64,000 nt of DNA from an uncultured Kordiimonas sp. (GTDB lineage Bacteria; Pseudomonadota; Alphaproteobacteria; Sphingomonadales; Kordiimonadaceae). Below are positions 56,810-64,000 of this stretch, piece after piece. The stretch lies in assembly GCA_947492375.1 (NCBI GenBank), contig CANLMI010000002.1:993529-1057528 (forward strand). Direction: 5' to 3'. Under the pieces are notes generated by a model that worked only from the letters and a program-made list of their open reading frames with translations, was not told where the DNA came from and ran no database searches. The stretch's first letter is position 1. Each line of letters opens with the position of its first letter. The position numbers and the translations under genes were made by a program.

Positions 56810-57496
56810 ATGAATAAATTTGCCCCAATAAACATCGCTGTTGCAGTATTTGCTTGTGTAAATATTGGCGTATCGGCTCAAGATACTAAACAATTACCAG
56901 CCTTAGAAGAGGCCGTTGTCGATCAAAATCAACGGTTTGCAGCGTTTCAAAAAATTCAAACCTACATGAATACGGTTAATAGCTTGCAGGCTGATTTTAC
57001 CCAGCGTTCGCCCGGTGGTTTGGTTGCTGAAGGTAAGTTGTACCTTGAAAGGCCGGGGCGTATTCGCTTTGATTATTCTGATGAAACGCCAATTTTAGTT
57101 GTTAGCGACGGGAAAACATTGAACCTTGTTGATGAAGAAATTGAACAGGTAACCAAGTGGCCGGTTCAAGATACTCCGCTTCGCGTATTATTAGGTAATG
57201 CCGTTGATTTAGCCGCTTACGGTGCACGAGTTGAGGTGGCACCTGGTGGTATTGATAATGTTGTTGCGCTCCACGCTGTTGACCCGGAACGTTCAGAACT
57301 TGGAACTATAACTGTATATTTCCGTGAGAATGAAGTTGGCATGTTAAACTTGGTTAGTTGGGCTGTTGTTGATGCACAGGGTGAAACAACGATTGTCGAA
57401 ATCTCTGATACAGAGACAAATATCGAGCTTGCAAACTCTCTCTGGACGTTTGAAGATCCGAGAGGCCTTGCAAAACGTAGGCGCCGCGTTAGGTAA
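56810..57496 (+). CDS. lolA: Outer-membrane lipoprotein carrier LolA
   Basis: 228 residues with a signal peptide ending near VSAQ. LolA half-barrel features: MNTVNSLQADFTQRSPGG, GKLYLERPGRIRFDYSDETP and LVVSDGKTLNLVD. Carries lipoproteins across the periplasm from LolCDE. ftsK-lolA order is common in alphaproteobacteria. GAGG precedes the ATG. Confidence 0.94.
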   Translation: MNKFAPINIAVAVFACVNIGVSAQDTKQLPALEEAVVDQNQRFAAFQKIQTYMNTVNSLQADFTQRSPGGLVAEGKLYLERPGRIRFDYSDETPILVVSDGKTLNLVDEEIEQVTKWPVQDTPLRVLLGNAVDLAAYGARVEVAPGGIDNVVALHAVDPERSELGTITVYFRENEVGMLNLVSWAVVDAQGETTIVEISDTETNIELANSLWTFEDPRGLAKRRRRVR

Positions 57497-57576
57497 CTCT
57501 ACACGTCTTTATTCTTTATTTTACCGTATGTTTTAGCCTATATCTAACATTAGCTCCGGTGAATTAATGAGGTAAA

Positions 57577-58221
57577 ATGAATATGGAAACAGAGTTGGGA
57601 AACCAAGATGTATTAACGGATGAAAACGTTGGTATATTGCCTGAATCTGAAATTGCAGAAGATATTTTGGAAGAATACCCTTCGCTTAAATCTGTTGCAC
57701 CTTTCCTCGCACTTGCAAGTGATATTCGCTGGTTCAGTACATTGGGGGAGGACCCTTTAGGGCCGATTGTTGATATTGCACGTGATTATGTTGAAATGCT
57801 TGGGTTTCCCGAGGCGGAACCGGGATTTCTGGGAGACTGGGAAGAGGCGGCAGAGGCCGCGGAAAGCCTTGATTTCAATAGCCCTGCATGGGAAGCGGAG
57901 GAGCAGCTCCGTGCGGCACTTACAAATGATGTGCTCTCGATAATTGATGAAGATACCCTTGAAATGGTGATGGCGCATGTTTCTGGTACTGTTGGCGAAG
58001 CTATCGGTGAAGCAGCATTAGAGGTGTCAACGCACTTGGGTATTCAGGATGAGGGCTTTGTTAACGCTGTTACAGGGGCTGCGATACAGGCATGTTATCA
58101 TGCCGCGCTTGTCGGGATGGCGGCTGAAGAGGATACACATCCCTTTGCCATACGTTTTCAGCTTTTTGAACAAGGCCGCTTGCCTATTGGTGTGCTAGGT
58201 AATAGTTTTCTAATCTACTGA
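57577..58221 (+). CDS. Conserved acidic protein of unknown function
   Basis: 214 residues, no signal peptide or membrane helix, notably acidic (many Glu and Asp, few Lys). Residues 1-40 are rich in E/D, the middle has LGFPEAEPGFLGDWEEAAEAAE, and the C-terminal third is helical with Ala/Gly-rich GEAIGEAALEVS and ALVGMAAEEDTHPFAIRFQLFEQGRLPIGVLG. GAGG precedes the ATG. I recognise no family. It lies between lolA and xthA, 40 bases before the latter, and is probably cytoplasmic. Confidence 0.7.
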   Translation: MNMETELGNQDVLTDENVGILPESEIAEDILEEYPSLKSVAPFLALASDIRWFSTLGEDPLGPIVDIARDYVEMLGFPEAEPGFLGDWEEAAEAAESLDFNSPAWEAEEQLRAALTNDVLSIIDEDTLEMVMAHVSGTVGEAIGEAALEVSTHLGIQDEGFVNAVTGAAIQACYHAALVGMAAEEDTHPFAIRFQLFEQGRLPIGVLGNSFLIY

Positions 58222-58261
58222 TCATCATATTTGGGCGCCTGCCCTCTTAGAAAGAAATTTT

Positions 58262-59044
58262 ATGCGTCTTATAACGTGGAACATTAATTCTGTTCGTGCC
58301 CGCCTGAATATCGTTGAACAACTTATTAAAGAATATAATCCTGATGTCCTATGCCTTCAGGAAACAAAGGTGCAGGATCATATGTTTCCGACCAGTTTCT
58401 TTGAAGATATGGGAATGCCGCATATGGCAATTCGTGGTCAAAAAAGCCATCATGGTGTTGCAACGCTCTCAAAACAGCCTTTTGAAAGCCAAGACTATAC
58501 AGATTGGTGTGACATGGGGGATGCTCGCCATATTTCAATTAAATTGACGAGTGGTCAGGTTATCCATAATTTTTATGTGCCGGCAGGTGGTGACGAGCCA
58601 AACCCTGAAACTAATGACAAGTTTGCCCATAAGCTTAAATTCATCGATGAAATGACCGAATGGTCGAAGAAAATCGAAGATCCAAGTATTCTTGTAGGCG
58701 ATCTGAATATCGCCCCTTATGAGGATGATGTTTGGAACCACAAACAGCTTTTAAAAGTTGTCTCGCATACACCAATTGAAACCGACGCGATGTTAGAGTT
58801 GATGAAAGCACATAATTGGGTTGATGTTATGCGGGAATTTACACCATTACCTGAACGTTTGTATAGTTGGTGGTCTTATCGTGCTCGCGATTGGTCAAAG
58901 GCCGATAAAGGTCGTCGACTCGACCATATTTGGACCAGCCAAAGCTTAAAGGCAAACACTAAGCATATGGAGGTTATTCGGGACGCGCGAGGCTGGGAGA
59001 AACCATCTGATCATGCCCCCGTTTTGGTTGACTTTGATCTCTAA
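58262..59044 (+). CDS. xthA: Exodeoxyribonuclease III
   Basis: 260 residues. LITWNINSVRARLNIVEQL at the N-terminus, CLQETKVQD with the metal Glu, VGDLNIAPYEDDVWN, RRLDHIWTS and PSDHAPVLVDFDL complete the exonuclease III/AP endonuclease fold. Base-excision repair of abasic sites. A strong terminator follows. Confidence 0.96.
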   Translation: MRLITWNINSVRARLNIVEQLIKEYNPDVLCLQETKVQDHMFPTSFFEDMGMPHMAIRGQKSHHGVATLSKQPFESQDYTDWCDMGDARHISIKLTSGQVIHNFYVPAGGDEPNPETNDKFAHKLKFIDEMTEWSKKIEDPSILVGDLNIAPYEDDVWNHKQLLKVVSHTPIETDAMLELMKAHNWVDVMREFTPLPERLYSWWSYRARDWSKADKGRRLDHIWTSQSLKANTKHMEVIRDARGWEKPSDHAPVLVDFDL

Positions 59045-59045
59045 T

Positions 59046-59075
59046 AAAAAACCCGCCAAATCAGGGCGGGTTTTT
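59046..59075. terminator. Strong bidirectional terminator between xthA and cenR
   Basis: AAAAACCCGCC - loop AAATCAG - GGCGGGTTTTT: perfect GC stem with A tract on one side and T tract on the other, so it ends transcripts from both convergent genes. Confidence 0.9.
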
Positions 59076-59081
59076 ATATTT

Positions 59082-59777
59082 TTATTTGTTTAAACCTTGA
59101 AGGCTATAGCCCCCAGGCTCTGTAACCAGCAAGCGGGCCATGCCTGGTTCCGGTTCAATTTTCTGCCTCAGGCGGTAAACATGTGTTTCAAGGGTATGAG
59201 TAGTAACACCTGAATTATAGCCCCAAACTTCTGCTAATAATTCTTCGCGGCCTACTGCTTTTCCACCTGCTCTGTATAGATATTTGAGGATGGCGGTTTC
59301 CTTTTCCGTCAAACGAACTTTCTTACCGCTTTCGCGTTCATCAAGAATTTTTCCCGATGGACGGAACTGATATGGGCCAATATCGAAAACAGCGTCTTCG
59401 CTTTGTTCATATTGACGGAAGTGTGCACGAATTCTAGCCAGTAAAACTGTAAAGCTAAACGGCTTTGTTACATAGTCGTTTGCACCAGAATCTAAGCCTA
59501 AAACAGTATCTGCATCAGATTGCATACCAGTTAACATGATAATTGGAACAGAAACGCCCATTTTACGGATACGTTTACACAGTTCGCGCCCATCCATATC
59601 TGGAAGGCCGACATCCAAAATGATCATGTCAACTTGGTTATCAGAAAGAAAGGACAGAGCACCAGAAGCATTTTCTTGCTCAGTTGTAGAAAATTCATCA
59701 CAAAGTGCAAGCTGTTCGGCTAGCATTTCGCGAAGGTCAGTATCATCATCTACAAGTAATAATTTACGCACAGCCAT
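59082..59777 (-). CDS. cenR: OmpR-family response regulator, CenR-like
   Basis: 231 residues. Receiver domain with VDDDTDLREMLAEQLALCDEF and MIILDVGLPDMDGRE (phospho-acceptor Asp), switch residues ending YVTKPFSF, then a winged helix with RLTEKETAILKYLYRAGGK and VTTHTLETHVYRLRQKIEP. The pattern matches CenR, the essential envelope regulator of Caulobacter and related bacteria, but the identification rests on recalled similarity. Its histidine kinase is not adjacent. GGAG precedes the ATG. Confidence 0.75.
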   Translation of the reverse strand: MAVRKLLLVDDDTDLREMLAEQLALCDEFSTTEQENASGALSFLSDNQVDMIILDVGLPDMDGRELCKRIRKMGVSVPIIMLTGMQSDADTVLGLDSGANDYVTKPFSFTVLLARIRAHFRQYEQSEDAVFDIGPYQFRPSGKILDERESGKKVRLTEKETAILKYLYRAGGKAVGREELLAEVWGYNSGVTTHTLETHVYRLRQKIEPEPGMARLLVTEPGGYSLQGLNK

Positions 59778-59914
59778 AAAAGCTATCTCCGGGGGTTATA
59801 TTAAACTATTTCTGTCCATAAGGCATTATTAGCGCCTATATAGGAAAAATTTTGTGGATTTACCATAAATCAGTTTCACATTTGTTTGATAGTTTTGTGA
59901 GCATATGACAAAAC

Positions 59915-59932
59915 ACAAATGATATCATTTGT
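59915..59932. promoter_or_regulatory. 18-bp perfect palindrome between cenR and ribA
   Basis: ACAAATGATATCATTTGT, perfect with no spacer, 27 bases before the ribA ATG and in the divergent gap with cenR. Likely an operator; the binding protein is unknown. Confidence 0.5.
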
Positions 59933-59958
59933 AAATAACAACTATTATACAGTTTATT

Positions 59959-61053
59959 ATGGACGACAAAGCGAAAATATCTTTATCCATAGAACGTGCG
60001 GCTGATGATTTACGGCGTGGATATCCTGTTATCATAACAACAGGGGATAAACAGCCGGGCAGAAAGTATGCGATTTTACCACTTGAAATGGTCAATGACG
60101 TTTCACTCCCGGCGTTTGATGAACGATTTCAAAACAGTAATCTACTGATTACTGATAATCGTGCGCTTACTTTAAAAGTAGCACATAAAGGATGTGATAC
60201 TGTTCGGTTAAAGCGGACCTCATGGCTTTCTACAGGTGACTTTTTGGCTCTTGCTGATCCTTCGGCTGATTTATCAAGTCCGCTTAAAGGGCCGTTTTCA
60301 CGCCTGGATAGTGATGAACCCCAGCTTGATCAGGCTATCATTAAATTACTAAAGTTTGCGCGGTTATTACCTGCCGCAATATTTGCAGAATGCCCGGATA
60401 TCAATGTGGAATATTCAATGGTTCTGAATGCAGTTGATATTTTGGGTACTGATATTGGCGACAAGTCGAGGCTTCGGCAGGTTGTATCAGCCAATATCCC
60501 GCTAGAGGGGGCGACTAAAACAAAATTTGTCGCGTTTCGGCCTGAGGTGGGTGGGCTTGAACATATTGCCATCGTTATTGGTGACTTTGACCGAAATAAA
60601 CCGGTGTTGATGCGCATCCATAGCGAGTGTTTTACGGGTGATTTACTGGGGTCGCTCAAATGTGATTGCGGTGATCAACTGAAAGGCGCAATCAAGACAA
60701 TAGATAATGCTGGCGGTGGTATTGTACTTTATCTGGCACAGGAAGGCCGGGGCATTGGTTTGATATCAAAGTTGAAGGCTTATAGTTTACAGGATCAGGG
60801 GTATGATACAGTTGACGCTAATATACGGCTTGGCTTTGATGTAGATGAACGTGTTTTTGCCCCTGCCGCTGAAATGTTAAGGGCGCTCAGTGTTAAATCA
60901 GTCCGGCTAATGACCAATAACCCTAACAAAATTGATGCTTTGGAACGATTTGGAATTAATGTTGTTGAAAGAGTAAAACATAAGTTTCCAACCAATCCGC
61001 ATAATCATCAATATTTGGAAACCAAAAAATCGCGTACAGGCCATATGTTGTGA
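59959..61053 (+). CDS. ribA: GTP cyclohydrolase II with RibB-like N-terminal region
   Basis: 364 residues. The C-terminal 200 residues carry the RibA zinc and catalytic features: RIHSECFTGDLLGSLKCDCGDQL (three zinc Cys), LAQEGRGIGLISKLKAY and LMTNNPNKIDALERFGI. Starts riboflavin synthesis from GTP. The first 165 residues sit where a DHBP synthase domain would be but lack the DxExEGD acidic loop, so they are probably not catalytic. Overlaps the next gene by four bases (GTGA). Confidence 0.93.
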   Translation: MDDKAKISLSIERAADDLRRGYPVIITTGDKQPGRKYAILPLEMVNDVSLPAFDERFQNSNLLITDNRALTLKVAHKGCDTVRLKRTSWLSTGDFLALADPSADLSSPLKGPFSRLDSDEPQLDQAIIKLLKFARLLPAAIFAECPDINVEYSMVLNAVDILGTDIGDKSRLRQVVSANIPLEGATKTKFVAFRPEVGGLEHIAIVIGDFDRNKPVLMRIHSECFTGDLLGSLKCDCGDQLKGAIKTIDNAGGGIVLYLAQEGRGIGLISKLKAYSLQDQGYDTVDANIRLGFDVDERVFAPAAEMLRALSVKSVRLMTNNPNKIDALERFGINVVERVKHKFPTNPHNHQYLETKKSRTGHML

Positions 61054-61580
61054 CCGTAAGGTGGATTGTAAAACAATCGCCCGATAATCAATCGATGGGG
61101 TTGATAGAAGGGCCAAACTATAAAGCCAAATGTGCCTTGGGCCGTGAAGGCACCGCGACACAGCGAGATATGTGCGAAGGCGACTTTAAAACCCCGCTTG
61201 GTGTTTATCCGTTTCGCCGGATTTATTACCGTGCCGATAAAGTCTCACCCCCAGAAACAAAATTTCCCGCGCACGTAATAACTCAAAATTGTGGGTGGTG
61301 CGATGAGCCGACGAATTCTTCTTATAATCAATATGTTAACTTGCCTTTTGAGGTGTCGCACGAGCAGTTATGGCGTAGTGACGATATATATGACCTGATT
61401 ATCGTGATGGGGCATAATGATGACCCTGTTGTTTCAGATAAAGGAAGCGCTGTTTTTATCCATGTTGCGCGGCATGGTTTTTTGCCCACGGCAGGATGCA
61501 TTGCCCTTGAGTTATCAAACCTTCAGCGACTTGTAGGGTTGATAGAGAGGGGTGATGAAATTAAAATTATCGCTGCTTAA
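61050..61580 (+). CDS. L,D-transpeptidase catalytic-domain protein (YkuD)
   Basis: 176 residues with a GTG start overlapping the ribA stop. YkuD signature: VMGHNDDPVVSDKGSAVFIHVARHGFLPTAGCIAL with the His and catalytic Cys. No signal peptide is evident, so this short form resembles cytoplasmic or unanchored YkuD proteins of unclear role. Convergent with yggS, overlapping by four bases. Confidence 0.85.
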   Translation: MTVRWIVKQSPDNQSMGLIEGPNYKAKCALGREGTATQRDMCEGDFKTPLGVYPFRRIYYRADKVSPPETKFPAHVITQNCGWCDEPTNSSYNQYVNLPFEVSHEQLWRSDDIYDLIIVMGHNDDPVVSDKGSAVFIHVARHGFLPTAGCIALELSNLQRLVGLIERGDEIKIIAA

Positions 61581-62242
61581 ATTGTCCGCTCGCCGAAGAT
61601 GGCAGTGCCAACTCTGATATGTGTAGCACCCATTGAGGCTGCTAAAGCGTAATCGTTGCTCATGCCCATTGACAGGTTTGTAAGGGCGTGACGCTTTGCC
61701 AATTTTTTCAATAATGCAAAATGCAGGGACGGATCATCACCAACAGGAGGAATACACATTAACCCAATTAGATTTAGGTTTTGGGCTTTGCACTCTTGAA
61801 CTAATGCATCTAATTCATGTAACAAGCATCCGCCCTTTTGTGTTTCATTTCCTGTATTAACCTGAATGAAAATATCAGGATGCTTATTTTGTTTCTCTGC
61901 TTCTCTTGCAATCGCCTTTGCAAGCTTTAAACGGTCTACACTTTGAATGCAGTCAAATAACTCAATGGCTTCTTTTGCTTTGTTGGTTTGCAAGCTACCA
62001 ATAAGGTGGAGTTCTAAATCGGGATAGAGGCTACGTTTTTCTGACCAATGACCGATAGCCTCCTGAACACGGTTTTCACCGAATATACGCTGCCCGGTGT
62101 TAAGGGCCGCTTGAATTCTCTCATCCGGTTGACGCTTTGATACCGCAATTAGCTTCGGATTAATATTGCCTGTGCCTGTATGATCGTACATCGCTTTGAT
62201 TGACGTTGTAATGTCGGCTAAGTTAGCTGATATATCAGTCAT
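61577..62242 (-). CDS. yggS: YggS-family PLP homeostasis protein (PROSC/PLPBP)
   Basis: 221 residues from the ATG at 62242, which has AAGGGA six bases upstream; an in-frame TTG further up is not favoured. PLP Lys in PKLIAVSKRQPDERIQ, HLIGSLQTNKAKEA, and the C-terminal LSMGMSNDYALAASMGATHIRVGTAIFG. Regulates free PLP rather than catalysing a known reaction. Confidence 0.94.
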   Translation of the reverse strand: MTDISANLADITTSIKAMYDHTGTGNINPKLIAVSKRQPDERIQAALNTGQRIFGENRVQEAIGHWSEKRSLYPDLELHLIGSLQTNKAKEAIELFDCIQSVDRLKLAKAIAREAEKQNKHPDIFIQVNTGNETQKGGCLLHELDALVQECKAQNLNLIGLMCIPPVGDDPSLHFALLKKLAKRHALTNLSMGMSNDYALAASMGATHIRVGTAIFGERTI

Positions 62243-62314
62243 GATGGTCCCTTGATATGAGAGCGGTCTTTGGTTCTTCGTATGTGGCAAGATTATACAG
62301 AGGTCAAGAACAGT

Positions 62315-62914
62315 ATGCGAAATAACATGTCAGTCTTGAATATCATGAAAAGGAAAGCAGGGGTTGAAACACTTGTTTTTATGACCGACCGTACTCGTGC
62401 CCCTAATCCGGATGAAATATGCTTGGCATTACCGCGGGGTTCGATTGTTATCTTAAGAGACTATGATTTTTCGGGCAGAAAAGCCTTAGCAGTAACCTTA
62501 AAGAAAATTTGTAAAAAACAAGGATTACTTCTTTTAATTGCAGGTGATTTTGATTTAGCAACAAAGGTTAGGGCAGACGGTGTTCATTTGCCGGAACATA
62601 TGTTGTTTGAATATCGTACTTGCAGGCAGTTAAAAAAATTTTCGTTGATAACTGCGGCATGTCATAATCGAAAGTCCTTACACCGAGCTATTATTATAGG
62701 TGTTGATGCGGCGATCGTTTCTCCTGTTTTTAAAACGAACAGCCACGTGGGGATTGCAGGTATAGGGGTTCATGTTTTCAGCCGGCTTATCAACAGGTGT
62801 GGATTGCCGGTTGTTGCCCTCGGCGGTATTTCATTTCAAAATGTCGGTCAGTTAAAGAGATTAGATATTGTTGCTATTGCTGGCATTGACGGAATAGCGG
62901 AACAAGCGTTGTAA
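62315..62914 (+). CDS. Thiamine phosphate synthase-like (ThiE/TenI) TIM-barrel protein
   Basis: About 199 residues from an ATG at 62315; starts at 62282 and 62327 are also possible. TLVFMTDRTRAPNPDEI opens the barrel, DGVHLPEH matches the ADGVHLGQ-type active loop of ThiE, PVFKTNSH corresponds to the substrate loop, and VVALGGISFQNVGQLK closes it. May be a thiazole-pathway protein like TenI or a diverged ThiE; key residues for full ThiE activity are not all secure. Confidence 0.75.
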   Translation: MRNNMSVLNIMKRKAGVETLVFMTDRTRAPNPDEICLALPRGSIVILRDYDFSGRKALAVTLKKICKKQGLLLLIAGDFDLATKVRADGVHLPEHMLFEYRTCRQLKKFSLITAACHNRKSLHRAIIIGVDAAIVSPVFKTNSHVGIAGIGVHVFSRLINRCGLPVVALGGISFQNVGQLKRLDIVAIAGIDGIAEQAL

Positions 62915-62928
62915 AACGTTTGCTGGTT

Positions 62929-63831
62929 TTAGAATTTCAGGCGGCCACCAAGGAAAAATGCGCGAGCACTACCAAAGTCAGATTTGTTAAGATAGCTATT
63001 GCGTTGGTCGAAATATCTTATTCCGCCTAGAATACCAAGGCTATTACTTAACTGATAGGAGGCTCCAAGTTCTACAGAAACAAAATTCCGTACCTCGTTG
63101 TTGATGCCCTGTAAGTCAATGCCTTCTTTGTATTCGCTTAGTGAAAGCTGTGCTGCCCAGCGAGTGCCTGTATAGGAAAAGCCAAAACCAAACCCTTCAG
63201 TGCCACCGTTCCATAAGCTTTGTTCTCTAATCACTGACGCGTTAAGGTTAAACCCAGAATATCCCACAGACAGCCCAACATTATATGAACGATCTGTAAA
63301 CGGATTGTTTGCATCATTGATATGGCCGCTAATATTTGGATTTAACCCTGAAAGAGAATATGCACTCTCAATAGCAAGCTCTAAACCTTTATGGTCGAGG
63401 TCATCATTATTGCCGAAAGATAAGCCAATTCTTGATGACCCATCAAAAATATTAGGGGTACTGCCTCTTAAAGAGCTATTTGGTGATAAGAGCGATGAAA
63501 ACCCGGGTCTTTCTGAAGAGTTTTTAGATGTCAGAGTTGCGATTGGAGATTTATCGCGTAAATACAGAAAACCATCATCTTGATTTTCTTCAGGATTCCG
63601 GAGGCTTAATTCAAGGCTTTCAATGATAGGCTCATTGGTTGAAGCTTTATTTGTTTTGGGTGAGGTTTTTATTTCAGCGATCATTTTATCGAGTGTTGCC
63701 AAAACAGAAGAGTTTTCACTTTTTTTGGAATCGTCTTTTTGGTCATCATCAATGGAAGCATATGCGCTAAACCCATTCAGTGATAATGCGTAGATAACAG
63801 CAATAATGCTTACTTTCCACGATCGATTCAT
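62929..63831 (-). CDS. Putative outer-membrane beta-barrel protein with disordered N-terminus
   Basis: 300 residues. A signal peptide ends near AYASID (about residue 27). Residues 28-130 are polar and Ser/Asn-rich. The rest alternates beta strands with aromatic girdles (YNVGLSVGYSGFNLNASVI, EGFGFGFSYTGTRWAAQLSLSEY) and ends GRLKF with a terminal Phe, the hallmark of outer-membrane proteins. Porin-like role is inferred; no family name is claimed. Confidence 0.7.
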   Translation of the reverse strand: MNRSWKVSIIAVIYALSLNGFSAYASIDDDQKDDSKKSENSSVLATLDKMIAEIKTSPKTNKASTNEPIIESLELSLRNPEENQDDGFLYLRDKSPIATLTSKNSSERPGFSSLLSPNSSLRGSTPNIFDGSSRIGLSFGNNDDLDHKGLELAIESAYSLSGLNPNISGHINDANNPFTDRSYNVGLSVGYSGFNLNASVIREQSLWNGGTEGFGFGFSYTGTRWAAQLSLSEYKEGIDLQGINNEVRNFVSVELGASYQLSNSLGILGGIRYFDQRNSYLNKSDFGSARAFFLGGRLKF

Positions 63832-64000
63832 GACAAACTCTATTAACTAATTAGGGTAACCTCTCACTCACATTAAAGCGACTACCCAGTAGATTACAAT
63901 ATAGAGTCTTTAAAAATCTTTAATTGTGTCTCAATAGTCACGATTATAGCGTTTTCTGGCTGGTCATAGTTGTTCTGGGCGTCTATAAACCTCACTAAGT

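Noticed and set aside
63832-64000. Search for a gene at the right end
   Set aside because: No convincing reading frame, RNA or repeat in the last 169 bases; probably the upstream region of the barrel gene.

Overview
The window is a stretch of an alphaproteobacterial chromosome that spans the probable replication origin. The lineage is suggested by a class I (archaeal-type) lysyl-tRNA synthetase, metZ followed by apaG, hemJ, a CenR-like response regulator, ftsK-lolA, and above all the gene order rho-hemJ-hemE-[gap]-ppsR-maf-aroE-coaE-dnaQ, which matches the surroundings of the Caulobacter crescentus origin. By eye the base composition is moderately AT-rich. I would place it loosely with marine, lower-GC orders (Kordiimonadales-like), but the sequence alone does not prove the order. 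There are no rRNA or tRNA genes, CRISPR arrays, prophages or insertion sequences that I can recognise.

Layout. 1-8.9 kb: a cut-off secreted repeat protein, an SDR enzyme, a universal stress protein, DUF2333 and DUF952 proteins, pyrD, a three-gene ECF sigma / anti-sigma / periplasmic sensor unit, a histone-deacetylase-like hydrolase and a MATE exporter. 8.9-16.8 kb: arsC, metZ-apaG-trkH, a secreted repeat protein, a TerB-like protein and a DinG-type helicase. 16.9-20.7 kb: lysS, a decayed fasciclin gene and a small hydrolase / membrane protein / XRE operon with a clear palindrome at its promoter. 20.8-29 kb: a heat-shock and housekeeping block (hrcA-grpE, rph-rdgB-hemW, an LppC lipoprotein, rsmI-yraN, gshB). 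29-38.5 kb: the origin-proximal left arm on the minus strand (parB, parA, rsmG, mnmG, mnmE, rho, hemJ, hemE), with four perfect parS sites in 2.5 kb. 38.55-39.0 kb: the origin candidate, with two perfect and five one-mismatch DnaA boxes. 39-46.9 kb: the right arm, running outward on the plus strand (ppsR, maf, aroE, coaE, dnaQ, dnaK, dnaJ), with lepB opposed. 46.9-50.1 kb: a TetR gene divergent from a beta-helix protein and a diheme cytochrome, lying between dnaJ and dapB. 50.2-64 kb: dapB, a DUF350 membrane protein with a serine protease, DUF2244, a UbiH-type hydroxylase, ftsK-lolA, an unknown acidic protein, xthA, cenR, ribA with an L,D-transpeptidase, yggS, a ThiE-like protein and a putative outer-membrane barrel.

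How it fits together. Genes for replication start, segregation (ParABS), tRNA modification (MnmE/MnmG), chaperones and haem synthesis cluster around the origin and mostly point away from it. The least explained parts are the beta-helix/diheme pair, the XRE-controlled hydrolase operon, the dnaK leader with a possible pseudoknot, and the acidic orphan protein next to xthA. Start sites were adjusted where a Shine-Dalgarno sequence or gene overlap made a downstream codon more likely.
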